Numbered from the stretch's first letter, positions 36,471 through 47,748 are shown. The stretch: 64,000 nucleotides of DNA from Paraburkholderia silvatlantica (GCF_003096715.1 NZ_QEOL01000011.1:62001-126000); one strand, 5' to 3'. The notes: generated from the letters alone by a model not told the origin. A program made the numbers and translations.

Positions 36471-36959
36471 TCAGGCCAGCAGCGAGCGCAGCATCCACGC
36501 GGTCTTTTCGTGCGTCTGCATGCGTTGCGTGAGCAGGTCGGCGGTCGGTTCGTCGTTGGCCGCTTCCGTCGACGGGAAGATCGCGCGCGCGGTGCGCACC
36601 ACGGCTTCCTGGCCCTCCACCAGCTGGCGGATCATGTCTTCCGCAGCCGGCACGCCGTCCGCCTCGGGAATCGACGAGAGCTTCGCGAATTCCTTGTAGC
36701 TGCCCGGCGCATGCACGCCCAGCGCACGAATACGCTCGGCGATGGCGTCCACGGCCAGTGCGAGTTCGTTGTACTGCCCTTCGAACATCAGGTGGAGCGT
36801 GTTGAACATCGGCCCCGTGACGTTCCAGTGGAAGTTGTGCGTCTTCAGATACAGCGTGTAGGTATCCGCGAGCAGGCGCGAGAGACCTTCCGCGATCTTC
36901 TTGCGATCCTTGTCGCTGATGCCGATATTCACGTGCTGTACGGTTGCTTTTTTGGCCAT
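36471..36959 (-). CDS. dps: Dps-family DNA-binding ferritin
   Basis: 162 aa. A dodecameric mini-ferritin that stores iron using H2O2 and protects DNA. The inter-subunit ferroxidase site is visible: [10 protein letters not shown] (His41, His44) and the [14 protein letters not shown] helix with its acidic residues. The Lys-rich N-terminus [10 protein letters not shown] may contact DNA. AAAGGAG precedes the ATG at 36959. The gene lies in the oxyR-recG neighbourhood, as in other Burkholderiales, so OxyR control is likely, but its old upstream partner is decayed here. Confidence 0.95.
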   Translation of the reverse strand: MAKKATVQHVNIGISDKDRKKIAEGLSRLLADTYTLYLKTHNFHWNVTGPMFNTLHLMFEGQYNELALAVDAIAERIRALGVHAPGSYKEFAKLSSIPEADGVPAAEDMIRQLVEGQEAVVRTARAIFPSTEAANDEPTADLLTQRMQTHEKTAWMLRSLLA

Positions 36960-37127
36960 GACGACTCCTTTCTGTAGCAGTGAGACTACGCGTGCTTGAC
37001 GAACCGGTTGCGATGCGCGCGCATTTCAGCAGGCGCGCGCGAGCGCTCGATCGGTCGCCAGTGTAGCCTGGAAATATCAGAAAGCCGGCTCATCCGACCC
37101 TACTGGTCAGCCACGTGAGCGGCGCGT

Positions 37128-37304
37128 TCAGTGTCCCGCGAGGTGCGCGAGACCCTGCGTCGCGATCGCCACGAAGCCGCTCGCAACAATCGCGAAGCCC
37201 ACCACGCGGCGCACGATCTGCGTGCCTTGCGCGCGCGTGCGCGCCATCGCCGCGGCCTCGCCTCGTCCCATGGTCTTGAGGGTCATCGTCATCGTTCGGG
37301 TCAT
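37128..37304 (-). CDS. Small single-span membrane protein, 58 aa
   Basis: Encoded on the minus strand from the ATG at 37304 with a good ribosome site (TAGGAGCCC, seven bases before it). The N-terminal half is basic and Met/Thr-rich (MTRTMTMTLKTMGRGEAAA), the second half is a hydrophobic helix VGFAIVASGFVAIATQGLAH that could span the membrane. The short length hides it from usual cut-offs. It sits between the catalase remnant and dps on the same strand, 168 bp before dps. I recognise no family; a stress-related role is only suggested by context. Confidence 0.55.
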   Translation of the reverse strand: MTRTMTMTLKTMGRGEAAAMARTRAQGTQIVRRVVGFAIVASGFVAIATQGLAHLAGH

Positions 37305-37340
37305 GATCGGGCTCCTATGGTGTTTCTTCGCGGTCCTGCT

Positions 37341-37667
37341 TCAGGCGCGGCTCGCCGTCCCAGCGTCGTGACAGCAAACCGCCCCGCGTCCTTGCTTCGC
37401 CAGCTTCGCGATCGCGTCGGTCACGCCTTGCGCATACGCCGGATCGGCGCGGCGGAAGTGCTCGATCTGACGCTCCACGATCTCCGCCGGCACGCCGTTG
37501 ATATGCCGTGCGTGTCTGAGTTCTGGAATTCGGTGAAATCCGCGAGGGATGGCGCGAGGCCGTCAGGCCGACAGCGCGCGGTCGACCAGCAGCGAGAACC
37601 ACACGGTGCGAAGGCCAGAATGGGCGCGCGCCGGGGTGCTGGGGGTGTTCGGGTGGGTGGTTTGCAT
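37341..37667 (-). pseudogene. Decayed catalase gene: start region plus C-terminal tail
   Basis: A strong ribosome site (TTTGGAGGAAACG) precedes an ATG at 37667, but the frame stops after 34 codons at 37563. In the same frame just after the stop comes a stretch ending in HINGVPAEIVERQIEHFRRA then DPAYAQGV, which matches the C-terminal tail of small-subunit (KatA-type) haem catalases (VPxEIxxRQIxHFxxADPxYG). The frame stops at 37341. The catalytic core is absent, so most of the gene was deleted. The place, between oxyR and dps, is where a peroxide-removing enzyme is expected. Assignment of the tail is from motif memory, not a search. Confidence 0.5.
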
Positions 37668-37689
37668 CGTTTCCTCCAAAGTGTCCGGT

Positions 37690-37790
37690 TGGGATCGGTT
37701 AGAGGGAAGTCTACAAGAGACTATTGATGTAGATAATTTGATTTAATCAATCTATTGAATAGACGCTGGTTAATAGGCGCGGGTTATTGG
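37690..37790 (-). promoter_or_regulatory. AT-rich promoter region upstream of the catalase remnant
   Basis: About 100 bp of unusually AT-rich sequence upstream (leftward reading) of the remnant. It includes the perfect inverted repeat TTGATT-T-AATCAA at 37738-37750 and flanking ATAG/CTAT tetramers at 37724-37727, 37771-37774 region and nearby. These resemble elements of OxyR sites but do not fit the four-tetramer 10-bp spacing. It may still drive the small membrane protein and dps. Confidence 0.45.
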
Positions 37791-37861
37791 GGCCGCAAGT
37801 AATGTGGAGCTGGAGAATGGCGGCGCGGGCGAATGCGGCGCCGAGGAAGGCAAAAGGCAGA

Positions 37862-37902
37862 AGAAAAACGCGCCGCGCAGCCCAAAAGCGCACGGCGCGG
37901 TG
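37862..37902 (-). terminator. Rho-independent terminator after oxyR
   Basis: On the minus strand CGCGCCG pairs with CGGCGCG (37893-37899 with 37869-37875), the stem extends inward with wobble pairs, and TTTTT follows directly. It begins a few bases after the oxyR stop at 37907. Confidence 0.8.
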
Positions 37903-37906
37903 ACCG

Positions 37907-38866
37907 TCAGGCCGCCTCGGCAGGCGCCTCGATCTTCTTCACGCCGGGCAGTTCGCAGGCGTGAATGGCGTCGACGATCGCCTCGATCGCCGGCATGCGC
38001 GTGAAGCTCTTGCGCCACGCGAGCACCACACGGCGGTCCGGCACAGGTTCGTCGAACGGCACGTAGGAAAGCAGCCCGGAATCGACGCCGCCCGCGTGCG
38101 GCTTCACCTCGGTCACCGACATGCGCGGCAGCACGGTAATGCCCACGCCGCTCGCGACCATGTGGCGGATGGTCTCCAGCGACGAGCCCTCGAAAGTCTT
38201 CTGGATGCCGTCGGCGTTCTGCGAGAAGCGCATCAGTTCCGGGCACACGCCCAGCACGTGGTCGCGGAAGCAATGGCCGCTGCCGAGCAGCAGCATGGTT
38301 TCCTGCTTGAGGTCGTCCGGGTCGATCTTCGGGCGCTGTTCCCACGCGTGGCCCGAAGGCAGCGCCACGACGAACGGCTCGTCGTAGAGCGGCCGCAGCG
38401 TGAGGCCCGTTTCGGGGAACGGCAGCGCCATGATGGCCACGTCGATCTCGCCCTGCTTGAGCAGCTCGATGAGCTTGAGCGTGTAGTTCTCCTGCAGCAT
38501 GAGCGGCATTTGCGGCACGCGCTTGATCATCTGCTTGACGAGCGTGGGCAGCAGGTAGGGCCCGATCGTATAGATCACGCCCAGGCGCAGCGGCCCGACG
38601 AGCGGGTCCTTGCCCTGCTTGGCGATTTCCTTGATCGCGAGCGTCTGTTCGAGCACGCGCTGCGCCTGCGTGACGATCTGCTCGCCGATGGGCGTCACGC
38701 TCACCTCGCTCGTGCCGCGCTCGAAGATCTGCACGTTCAGTTCGTCTTCGAGCTTCTTGATGGCGACCGACAGGGTCGGCTGACTCACGAAGCAGGCTTC
38801 CGCGGCCCGTCCGAAGTGGCGCTCTCGAGCTACCGCGACAATGTATTTCAGTTCAGTGAGCGTCAT
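37907..38866 (-). CDS. oxyR: Hydrogen-peroxide sensing LysR-type regulator OxyR
   Basis: 319 aa. An N-terminal winged HTH (LKYIVAVARERHFGRAAEAC) precedes a LysR effector domain containing the redox pair Cys199 and Cys208 in GHCFRDHVLGVC, with the same numbering and spacing as E. coli OxyR. Oxidation to a disulfide activates peroxide-defence genes. The start ATG at 38866 follows a well-formed promoter. Reading leftward the order is recG upstream side, oxyR, catalase remnant, small protein, dps, ubiA. Confidence 0.96.
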   Translation of the reverse strand: MTLTELKYIVAVARERHFGRAAEACFVSQPTLSVAIKKLEDELNVQIFERGTSEVSVTPIGEQIVTQAQRVLEQTLAIKEIAKQGKDPLVGPLRLGVIYTIGPYLLPTLVKQMIKRVPQMPLMLQENYTLKLIELLKQGEIDVAIMALPFPETGLTLRPLYDEPFVVALPSGHAWEQRPKIDPDDLKQETMLLLGSGHCFRDHVLGVCPELMRFSQNADGIQKTFEGSSLETIRHMVASGVGITVLPRMSVTEVKPHAGGVDSGLLSYVPFDEPVPDRRVVLAWRKSFTRMPAIEAIVDAIHACELPGVKKIEAPAEAA

Positions 38867-38895
38867 TCAGGGACCAATCAAAGAAGGTGAATCAA

Positions 38896-38934
38896 TAGTT
38901 TGTAGTTATACACCTATGGCAGGGATTCGCCAAT
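38896..38934 (-). promoter_or_regulatory. oxyR promoter with an OxyR half-site over the -10 box
   Basis: On the minus strand TTGGCG (38934-38929) and TATAAC (38911-38906) are spaced by exactly 17 bp, 40 bp before the oxyR start. Read on the plus strand, ATAGTTTGTAGTTAT at 38896-38910 matches one half of the OxyR consensus (ATAG-n-T-n3-A-n-CTAT) in all but one position and overlaps the -10 box. That fits autorepression. The second half-site is not convincing. Confidence 0.65.
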
Positions 38935-39016
38935 AACCAGCACCCCTATGCGGGGCGTGATCATCGTAAAGGGGTCAGACGGCGCCGGCGCGTGCAGGTT
39001 CCGCGCAGTGGAGTAT

Positions 39017-41320
39017 TTACGCTTTCAGATACTGCTCGCGGGCACCGAGCCAGCGGTTCAAATGCTGCGTGACGACGAGCGGAAACTCGTGCAGCAGACG
39101 ATCGGCGGCTCCCCGCGCGGGCTCGATGAGCCACGCGTCGTTCTCGAGGTTCGCGAAGCGCAGCATCGCCGCGCCAGATTGACGCGCGCCGAGGAATTCG
39201 CCGGGGCCGCGGATCTCGAGGTCCTTGCGCGCGATCTCGAAGCCGTCGGTGGTCTCGCGCATGGTTTGCAGGCGTGCGCGGCCCGTGAGCGACAACGGCC
39301 CGGTATAGAGCAGCACGCACACCGAAGCGGCGCTGCCGCGCCCCACGCGCCCGCGCAACTGGTGCAATTGCGCGAGGCCGAAGCGCTCGGCATGCTCGAT
39401 CACCATCAGCGAGGCGTTGGGCACGTCCACGCCCACTTCGATGACCGTCGTCGCCACGAGCAGCTGCACTTCGTTGCGCGAGAACGCATCCATGACGGCG
39501 GCCTTGTCCGCGGAAGCGAGGCGGCCGTGCACGAGGCCCACGGTGAGTTCCGGCAGCGCGGCCACGAGCGTTTCGTAAGTCTCGACGGCCGTTTGCAGCT
39601 GCAAGGTCTCGCTTTCCTCGATCAGCGGACATACCCAGTACACCTGACGGCCCGTGAGCGCCGCCGCACGCACGCGCGCGATCACCTCCTCGCGGCGCGC
39701 ATCGGAAACGAGTTTCGTGAGGATCGGCGTGCGCCCGGGCGGCAGCTCGTCGATGGTGGAGACGTCGAGGTCCGCGTAGTAGGTCATGGCGAGCGTGCGC
39801 GGGATCGGCGTGGCCGACATCATCAGCTGATGCGGCTGGAACTCGCGATGCGTCTCGCCAGGCGCCTTCGCGTTCTGCGCCTTGGCGCGCAGCGCGAGCC
39901 GCTGCTCGACGCCGAAGCGATGCTGCTCGTCGACGATCACGAGGCCAAGCCGCGCGAATTCCACGGCCTCCTGAATGATCGCGTGCGTGCCGATCACGAG
40001 CTGCGCCGTGCCGAGCGCCGCGGCTTCGAGCGCCGCGCGCTTTTCCTTCGCCTTGAGGCTGCCCGCGAGCCACGCCACCTGCACGCCGAGCGGCTCGAGC
40101 CAGCCGCGCAGCTTGCGCGCGTGTTGTTCCGCGAGGATTTCGGTGGGCGCCATGAGCGCGGCCTGGTAGCCCGCGTCGATGGCCTGCGCCGCCGCGAGCG
40201 CCGCGACCACGGTCTTGCCGCTGCCCACGTCGCCTTGCAGCAGGCGTTGCATCGGGTGCGGCTGTTCGAGATCGTGCGCGATTTCCGCCACTACACGCTC
40301 CTGCGCGCCGGTGAGCGTGAACGGCAGCGCGCCGCGCAGACGCGCAAGCAGCGTCGCGTCGCGCTTGCGCCCCGCGACGTGGCGAGCCATCGCGGGCGCG
40401 GCGCGCGTGCGGCGCTCTTCGTGCGCGCGCTTGAGCGATAGCTGCTGCGCGAGCAGTTCCTCGAACTTGATGCGCGTCCACGCGGGATGCGTGCCGTCGA
40501 TCAGCCCATGCTCGTCAGCGTTCACGCTCGGGTGATGCAGCGTCTTCACGGCGTCCATCAAGGGCGGCAGATTCAGCGGCTCCATGAACTCGTGCGCCAC
40601 CGCGTCGGGCAGCAGTTCGGGCAGATGCGCACGCGAAAGCGCGTTGTCGATCGCCTTGCGCAGATACGCCTGGCTCACGCCCGCCGTGGACGGATACACC
40701 GGCGTGAGCGCCTGCGGCAGCGGCGCGTCGCCTTCCACGACCTTTACCGCCGGATGCACCATCTCCATGCCGAAGAAGCCGCCGCGCACGTCGCCGCGCA
40801 CGCGCAGGCGCTTGCCGATCGCCATCTGCGTGACCTGCGAGCCGTAGAAGTTCAGGAAGCGCAAATGAAGCTCGTCGCCGTTGTGATCCTGCAGCTTCAC
40901 GACGAGCTGGCGGCGCGGGCGGTAGGCGATCTCGTTGTCGAACACCACGCCTTCGGTTTGCGCGATGCCGCCCGGCAGCAGTTCGCCGATGGGCGTGAGC
41001 GTGGTTTCGTCCTCGTAGCGCATCGGCAGATGCAACACGAGATCGATGTCGCTGCGCAGACCGAGTTTGGCGAGGCGGTCGGCGGTTTTGGTGAGCCTGG
41101 GCTTGTCTTTGGCCGCGGCTTTTTCCACGGCTTTCCCTGCGGCTTTTTCCGCAGCCGGGTCCGAGGACTTCCTGGCGGCGCGCTTGCGCGCGGGCGCTGC
41201 GGCCCCTTGCGCCGCGTCCGGTTGCCGCCTGCGCGCGCCGTCCCCGGGCGTGCGCGCGTCGTCGGGCGCCTCGCTCGCGGAGTCGGGTTCGGACATCAAT
41301 CGGCTAACGGATGGGGGCAT
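39017..41320 (-). CDS. recG: ATP-dependent DNA helicase RecG
   Basis: 767 aa from the ATG at 41320; 41296 is an alternative, both with weak ribosome sites. It remodels stalled replication forks and branched DNA. After an Ala/Lys/Pro-rich N-terminal extension of about 85 residues come the wedge/OB domain ([13 protein letters not shown]), Walker [12 protein letters not shown], the DEQH box [22 protein letters not shown], and C-terminal [13 protein letters not shown] motif [13 protein letters not shown]. coli RecG has 693 aa, so the surplus is the extension. Divergent from queA. Confidence 0.95.
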   Translation of the reverse strand: MPPSVSRLMSEPDSASEAPDDARTPGDGARRRQPDAAQGAAAPARKRAARKSSDPAAEKAAGKAVEKAAAKDKPRLTKTADRLAKLGLRSDIDLVLHLPMRYEDETTLTPIGELLPGGIAQTEGVVFDNEIAYRPRRQLVVKLQDHNGDELHLRFLNFYGSQVTQMAIGKRLRVRGDVRGGFFGMEMVHPAVKVVEGDAPLPQALTPVYPSTAGVSQAYLRKAIDNALSRAHLPELLPDAVAHEFMEPLNLPPLMDAVKTLHHPSVNADEHGLIDGTHPAWTRIKFEELLAQQLSLKRAHEERRTRAAPAMARHVAGRKRDATLLARLRGALPFTLTGAQERVVAEIAHDLEQPHPMQRLLQGDVGSGKTVVAALAAAQAIDAGYQAALMAPTEILAEQHARKLRGWLEPLGVQVAWLAGSLKAKEKRAALEAAALGTAQLVIGTHAIIQEAVEFARLGLVIVDEQHRFGVEQRLALRAKAQNAKAPGETHREFQPHQLMMSATPIPRTLAMTYYADLDVSTIDELPPGRTPILTKLVSDARREEVIARVRAAALTGRQVYWVCPLIEESETLQLQTAVETYETLVAALPELTVGLVHGRLASADKAAVMDAFSRNEVQLLVATTVIEVGVDVPNASLMVIEHAERFGLAQLHQLRGRVGRGSAASVCVLLYTGPLSLTGRARLQTMRETTDGFEIARKDLEIRGPGEFLGARQSGAAMLRFANLENDAWLIEPARGAADRLLHEFPLVVTQHLNRWLGAREQYLKA

Positions 41321-41557
41321 GGGCAGCTTCGCAAGTACAATATCGGCTTTCCGGCATGGCGCGGCGCGTGCAGCGCAACGGCCTGGCCATCGGGCGCGTC
41401 GCACGCATCGTTATCGCGCACGTCCCGCAATCATAGCCGCTCGCCGCGCGTGGGCGGCCATTGCAGCCGCGTTTTGGGGCGCAACCGTTTGACGGTTCGG
41501 CTTTCGCAGCGCCGCCGCGCGCCGGGCCTCCGGCGCATTTCCGTTACTTCAGGCCGC

Positions 41558-42619
41558 ATGTTCAAGCTTTCCGATTTCGATTTCGACCTCCCCGAGGAAC
41601 TGATCGCGCAGACCGCCCTGCCCGAGCGCAGCGCGAGCCGTCTGCTCGAGGTCGATAACACGACACAACCCGCGCGTCTGACCGACCGCCGCTTTTCCGA
41701 CCTGCCGTCGCGCATCGCGCCGGGCGACCTGCTCGTCTTCAACGATACCAGGGTGCTGAAGGCGCGTTTCTTCGGCCAGAAGGCGAGCGGCGGCAAGATC
41801 GAGGTGCTCGTGGAGCGCCTGACGGGCGCGCGCACGGCGCTCGCGCAGATCCGCGCGAGCAAGAGCCCGGGCCCCGGCACGGTGCTGCGCCTCGCCGATG
41901 CGTTCGAAGTGACGGTGGGCGAGCGCGTCGATCCGTTCTACACACTGCACTTTCCCGACGACTGCCTCACGCTGATCGAGCAGCACGGCCGTCTGCCGCT
42001 GCCGCCCTACATCACGCACGACGCCGATGCGAGCGACGAAACGCGCTACCAGACGGTGTTCGCGCAGAATCCGGGCGCGGTGGCCGCGCCCACGGCGGGC
42101 CTGCACTTCGACGACGCCCTGCTCGCGCAGCTCGACGCGCGGGGCGTGGAGCGCGCCACGCTCACGCTGCACGTGGGCGCGGGCACGTTCCAGCCGGTGC
42201 GCGTGGAGAACATCGCCGAGCACAAGATGCACAGCGAGTGGTACGAACTGCCGCAATCGCTCGTCGACAAGATCGCGGCCACGCGTGCGCGCGGCGGCCG
42301 CGTGATCGCGGTGGGCACGACCTCGATGCGCGCGCTCGAAGCCGCTGCGCGCGACGCCGACCGCGCAGGCCGCGCACTTGGGGCAACGCAGGCCGAAACG
42401 GATATCTTCATCACGCCTGGCTACCCGTTTCGCGTGGTCGACCGGCTCGTGACGAACTTCCACCTGCCGAAGTCCACGCTCCTGATGCTCGTTTCGGCAT
42501 TCGCGGGCATCGAAACGATACGCGCTGCGTATCGTCACGCGATTGCCGAACGCTATCGCTTCTTCAGTTACGGCGATGCGATGCTTTTGACACGCACCGA
42601 CGACGCACTGAACAGGTAG
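41558..42619 (+). CDS. queA: S-adenosylmethionine:tRNA ribosyltransferase-isomerase
   Basis: 353 aa. It adds the epoxycyclopentane ring to preQ1 in tRNA, the second-last step of queuosine. Starts at [20 protein letters not shown]; conserved segments include [37 protein letters not shown] and [18 protein letters not shown]. It precedes tgt, the enzyme that inserts preQ1, by 147 bp, and is divergent from recG across 237 bp that must carry both promoters and in which I see no other feature. Confidence 0.97.
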   Translation: MFKLSDFDFDLPEELIAQTALPERSASRLLEVDNTTQPARLTDRRFSDLPSRIAPGDLLVFNDTRVLKARFFGQKASGGKIEVLVERLTGARTALAQIRASKSPGPGTVLRLADAFEVTVGERVDPFYTLHFPDDCLTLIEQHGRLPLPPYITHDADASDETRYQTVFAQNPGAVAAPTAGLHFDDALLAQLDARGVERATLTLHVGAGTFQPVRVENIAEHKMHSEWYELPQSLVDKIAATRARGGRVIAVGTTSMRALEAAARDADRAGRALGATQAETDIFITPGYPFRVVDRLVTNFHLPKSTLLMLVSAFAGIETIRAAYRHAIAERYRFFSYGDAMLLTRTDDALNR

Positions 42620-43966
<1,347 letters not shown>

Positions 43967-44227
43967 GAGGGCGTCTCACGAGGGCGTCTCAAGGCGGCGT
44001 GTCACGTGCCGGCCGCAAAACATTACAATTGCCTTTCTCGGCAATGGCGCGGACAGGGCATGCGGTCCGCCCGAGCCGCCCCGGTTTTCACGCGCACGCG
44101 TGTCGCATCGGCGCGGGATCCGGGATAAGCACTTGATCGCAAAGCCTATTTTGCGTCATCGTCGCGATGAATGCCGGTGGTAGAATAACCGGCTCGCTTT
44201 TTGATCGTAAAAAACGGAGAGACCAAC

Positions 44228-44557
44228 GTGTCGTTCATTTCCAATGCCTTCGCGCAAGGCAGTGCAGCAGGTGGTGCCGAATCGAGCCTCATGAGCTTCC
44301 TGCCGCTCATTCTGATGTTCGCCGTGCTGTACTTCATCATGATCCGTCCGCAGATGAAGCGCCAGAAGGAACATCGCAACATGCTCGCGGCCATGGCCAA
44401 GGGCGACGAAGTGATCACGAGCGGCGGCATCGTCGGCAAGGTGACCAAGGTCAGCGAAGCCTATGTGGGCGTCGAAATCGCTGACGGCACGGAAATCACC
44501 GTGCAGAAGTCGTCGGTCTCGACCATCCTGCCGAAGGGCACGATCAAGTCGCTGTAA
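44228..44557 (+). CDS. yajC: Sec translocase accessory subunit YajC
   Basis: 109 aa from the GTG at 44228, preceded by CGGAGAGA. It has one membrane span (LMSFLPLILMFAVLYFIMI) followed by the conserved RPQMKRQKEHRNML basic helix and a small cytoplasmic domain (GDEVITSGGIVGKVTKV). It binds the SecDF complex and AcrB-type pumps. A TTG at 44201 would add nine residues but has no ribosome site. secD follows after 167 bp, a gap in which I see only leader sequence. Confidence 0.95.
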   Translation: MSFISNAFAQGSAAGGAESSLMSFLPLILMFAVLYFIMIRPQMKRQKEHRNMLAAMAKGDEVITSGGIVGKVTKVSEAYVGVEIADGTEITVQKSSVSTILPKGTIKSL

Positions 44558-44724
44558 AGCTTCACGGAGTCCCCGAGGCCGTTGTCTCCGACAGAACGGC
44601 CTCGCGCACCCGGCCCGCCCTCGCAGCCACTGACCAGAAAACGTCGATGCAGGTACGCCCCGAAGGCAGCGCCGGACGCGCGCGCAGCGCTTAAGGCCAT
44701 TCCCCTCCCCCGTTGGGTCAACCA

Positions 44725-46782
44725 ATGAACCGTTATCCCCTCTGGAAATATGTCGTGATGCTGGTGGCGCTCGTCATCGGCTTCGTGTACACATTGCCCA
44801 ATTTCTTCGGCGAAGCGCCCGCGGTCCAGGTGTCGAGCGGTAAAGCCACCGTCAAGCTCGACTCGGGCACGCTCGCCCAGGTCGAGGCCGCGGTCGCCGC
44901 GAATAATATCCGCGCGACCGACGTGACGTTCGACAACTCGTCGTTGAACGCCAACATCCGCGTGCGCGTCGCCGACACGGACACCCAGCTGCGCCTGAAA
45001 GACGCGCTCAACAAAGCGCTGAACGCCGACCCGAACGACCCGCAGTACATCGTCGCCCTGAACCTGCAGAGCGCCTCGCCGCACTGGCTCACTTCGCTGC
45101 GCGCGCTGCCGATGTATCTCGGCCTCGACCTGCGCGGCGGCGTGCACTTCCTGCTCCAGGTCGACATGAACGGCGCGCTCAACAAGAAGCTCGACTCCGA
45201 CGCTTCGGACGTGCGCACGCTCCTGCGCGACAAGAACATTCGCGACGGCGGCGTGAACCGCGTCAACCAGTCGGTGGTCGTCAATTTCGCCGACGCCGAT
45301 ACCGCCGAGCAGGCCCGCAAGGTCCTCGCGGGCTCGGGCGGCATCACCGAACTGCAGTGGGCATCGCAGAACAACCCCGAAGGCGGCGTGCAGCTCGTCG
45401 GCACGTTCACGCCGGCCGTGAAGACGGCGGTTCAGCAAGCCGCCCTCAAGCAGAACATCCAGACGCTGCACAACCGCGTGAACGAGCTTGGCGTGGCCGA
45501 GCCCGTGATCCAGCAGCAAGGCGACGACCGCATCGTGGTCGAACTGCCGGGCGTGCAGGACACCGCCAAGGCGAAGGACATCATCGGCCGCACGGCGACG
45601 CTGGAAGCGCGCCTCGCCGACCCGATGGGCCTGCATCCGGACGTGAATGCGCCGGTGCCGCCGGGCGACGAACTCTTCACGCAAGGCAACGCCGCGCCGG
45701 TGCTGCTGCGCAAGCAGGTGATCTTCACGGGCGACCGCATCATCGACGCCTCGGCAGGCTTCGACGAGCATCAGCGTCCGTCGGTCAACATCCGCCTCGA
45801 CTCGGCGGGCGGCCGCGCGGTGCGCGCCGTCTCGCGCGACAACATCGGCAAGCCTATGGCGATGGTGCTGTTCGAAAAGGGCAAGGGCGAAGTGCTGACG
45901 GTGGCGACCATCCAGTCGGAACTGGGCGACCGCTTCCAGATCACGGGCCAGCCCACGCCGCAGGCCGCCGCCGACCTCGCGCTGCTGCTGCGCGCCGGCT
46001 CGCTCGCCGCGCCGATGGACATCATCGAGGAACGCACGGTTGGCCCGAGCCTTGGCGCGGACAACATCCGCAAGGGCTTCGATTCGGTGATCTACGGCTT
46101 CGCCGCCATCGCCGTGTTCATGATCGCGTACTACATGCTGTTCGGTGCGATCTCGATGATCGGCCTCTCGGTGAACCTGCTGCTGCTCGTGGCCGTGCTC
46201 TCCATGCTGCAGGCCACGCTCACGCTGCCGGGTATCGCGGCTATTGCGCTGGCGCTCGGTATGGCGATCGACGCGAACGTGCTGATCAACGAGCGCGTGC
46301 GCGAAGAACTGCGCAACGGCGCGCCGCCTCAACTCGCCATCCAGAACGGCTACGCGCACGCCTGGGCGACGATTCTCGACTCGAACGTGACCACGCTCAT
46401 CGCCGGCCTCGCACTGCTCGCGTTCGGCTCGGGCCCGGTGCGCGGCTTTGCGATCGTGCACTGTATCGGCATTCTCACGTCGATGTTCTCGGCCGTGTTC
46501 TTCTCGCGCGGTCTCGTGAATCTCTGGTACGGCGGCAAGAAGAAGCTCAAGTCGCTCGCGGTGGGTCAGGTGTGGCGCCCGGAACCCGATGAAGGCACGC
46601 CCGCGCTCGCCGGCGCCGATGCCGGCACGGACACGGGCCGCGCGGTTGCCGCAAACGCCACGAAGCGCGAACCGGCCAGAGCCGGCGCCAAGGGCGCCGC
46701 GCGCGCCAAGCCGGTCGTGCGCCGCCGCGATGCCCAGGGCGGCACGGGCGGCTCCGGCAACAACACCGGCTCGTCCCGCTGA
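44725..46782 (+). CDS. secD: Protein translocase subunit SecD
   Basis: 685 aa. Six membrane spans with a large periplasmic domain between TM1 and TM2; it uses the proton gradient to pull exported proteins through SecYEG. Conserved points: LGLDLRGGVHFLLQVDM near residue 132, the D-E-x-G-R type loop GRTATLEARL, and the TM4 motif AIDANVLINERVREELRNG. The last 65 residues are an Ala/Gly/Arg-rich tail not found in E. coli SecD (615 aa). secF starts 15 bp later. Confidence 0.97.
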   Translation: MNRYPLWKYVVMLVALVIGFVYTLPNFFGEAPAVQVSSGKATVKLDSGTLAQVEAAVAANNIRATDVTFDNSSLNANIRVRVADTDTQLRLKDALNKALNADPNDPQYIVALNLQSASPHWLTSLRALPMYLGLDLRGGVHFLLQVDMNGALNKKLDSDASDVRTLLRDKNIRDGGVNRVNQSVVVNFADADTAEQARKVLAGSGGITELQWASQNNPEGGVQLVGTFTPAVKTAVQQAALKQNIQTLHNRVNELGVAEPVIQQQGDDRIVVELPGVQDTAKAKDIIGRTATLEARLADPMGLHPDVNAPVPPGDELFTQGNAAPVLLRKQVIFTGDRIIDASAGFDEHQRPSVNIRLDSAGGRAVRAVSRDNIGKPMAMVLFEKGKGEVLTVATIQSELGDRFQITGQPTPQAAADLALLLRAGSLAAPMDIIEERTVGPSLGADNIRKGFDSVIYGFAAIAVFMIAYYMLFGAISMIGLSVNLLLLVAVLSMLQATLTLPGIAAIALALGMAIDANVLINERVREELRNGAPPQLAIQNGYAHAWATILDSNVTTLIAGLALLAFGSGPVRGFAIVHCIGILTSMFSAVFFSRGLVNLWYGGKKKLKSLAVGQVWRPEPDEGTPALAGADAGTDTGRAVAANATKREPARAGAKGAARAKPVVRRRDAQGGTGGSGNNTGSSR

Positions 46783-46797
46783 TACGGAGTCAAGAAC

Positions 46798-47748
46798 ATG
46801 GAATTTTTCCGCATCCGCAAAGACATCCCGTTCATGAAGCACGCGTTGATCTTCAACGCGGTCTCGCTGATTACCTTCATTGCGGCGGTGTTCTTCCTCT
46901 TCCACCGTGGCCTGCATCTGTCGATCGAGTTCACGGGCGGCACGGTCATCGAAGTGCAGTACCCGCAGGCAGTGCCGCTCGAGCCGCTGCGCGACTCGCT
47001 CACGAAGATCGGCTACGGCGACGCCCAGGTGCAGAACTTCGGCACCTCGCGCGACGTGCTGATCCGCCTGCCGATCAAGGCGGGCCTTTCTTCGGCGCAG
47101 CAGAGCGACCAGGTGATGGCCACGCTCAAGGCAGCAGACCCGCAGGTGCAGTTGCAGCGTGTGGAGTTCGTCGGCCCGCAGGTCGGCAAGGAACTCGCGA
47201 CGGACGGCCTGCTCGCGCTCGCCTGCGTGGTGGCGGGCATCGTCATCTACCTGTCGTTCCGCTTCGAATGGAAGTACGCCGTGGCCGGCGTGATCGCGAA
47301 CCTGCACGACGTCGTGATCATCCTGGGCTTCTTCGCCTTCTTCCAGTGGGAGTTCTCGCTCTCGGTGCTCGCGGCCGTGCTCGCGGTGCTCGGCTACTCG
47401 GTGAACGAATCGGTCGTTATCTTCGACCGGATTCGCGAGACCTTCCGGCGCGAGCGCAAGATGAGCGTGACCGAAGTCATCAACCACGCCATCACCAGCA
47501 CGATGTCGCGAACCATCATCACCCACGGCTGTACGCAGATGATGGTGCTCTCGATGTTCTTCTTCGGCGGTCCGACGCTGCACTACTTCGCGCTGGCGCT
47601 GACGGTGGGTATTCTCTTCGGCATCTACTCGTCGGTGTTCGTCGCGGCGGCGCTCGCGATGTGGCTCGGCGTGAAGCGCGAAGACCTCATCAAGGACAAG
47701 AAGGAAAAGTACGATCCGAACGATCCGAACGCGGGCGCGCAGGTTTGA
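46798..47748 (+). CDS. secF: Protein translocase subunit SecF
   Basis: 316 aa, usual length. Six spans; it completes SecDF. The P1 motif SIEFTGGTVIEV (about residue 42) and the TM4 motif GYSVNESVVIFDRIRETFRR with its conserved Asp/Arg are present. The gene follows secD by 15 bp and is closed by a strong terminator. Confidence 0.97.
   Translation: MEFFRIRKDIPFMKHALIFNAVSLITFIAAVFFLFHRGLHLSIEFTGGTVIEVQYPQAVPLEPLRDSLTKIGYGDAQVQNFGTSRDVLIRLPIKAGLSSAQQSDQVMATLKAADPQVQLQRVEFVGPQVGKELATDGLLALACVVAGIVIYLSFRFEWKYAVAGVIANLHDVVIILGFFAFFQWEFSLSVLAAVLAVLGYSVNESVVIFDRIRETFRRERKMSVTEVINHAITSTMSRTIITHGCTQMMVLSMFFFGGPTLHYFALALTVGILFGIYSSVFVAAALAMWLGVKREDLIKDKKEKYDPNDPNAGAQV

Noticed and set aside
37131..37727. 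198-codon plus-strand frame over the remnant and the 58-aa gene
   Set aside because: Arg/His-rich translation without conservation cues; the minus strand has ribosome sites and a catalase-like tail.
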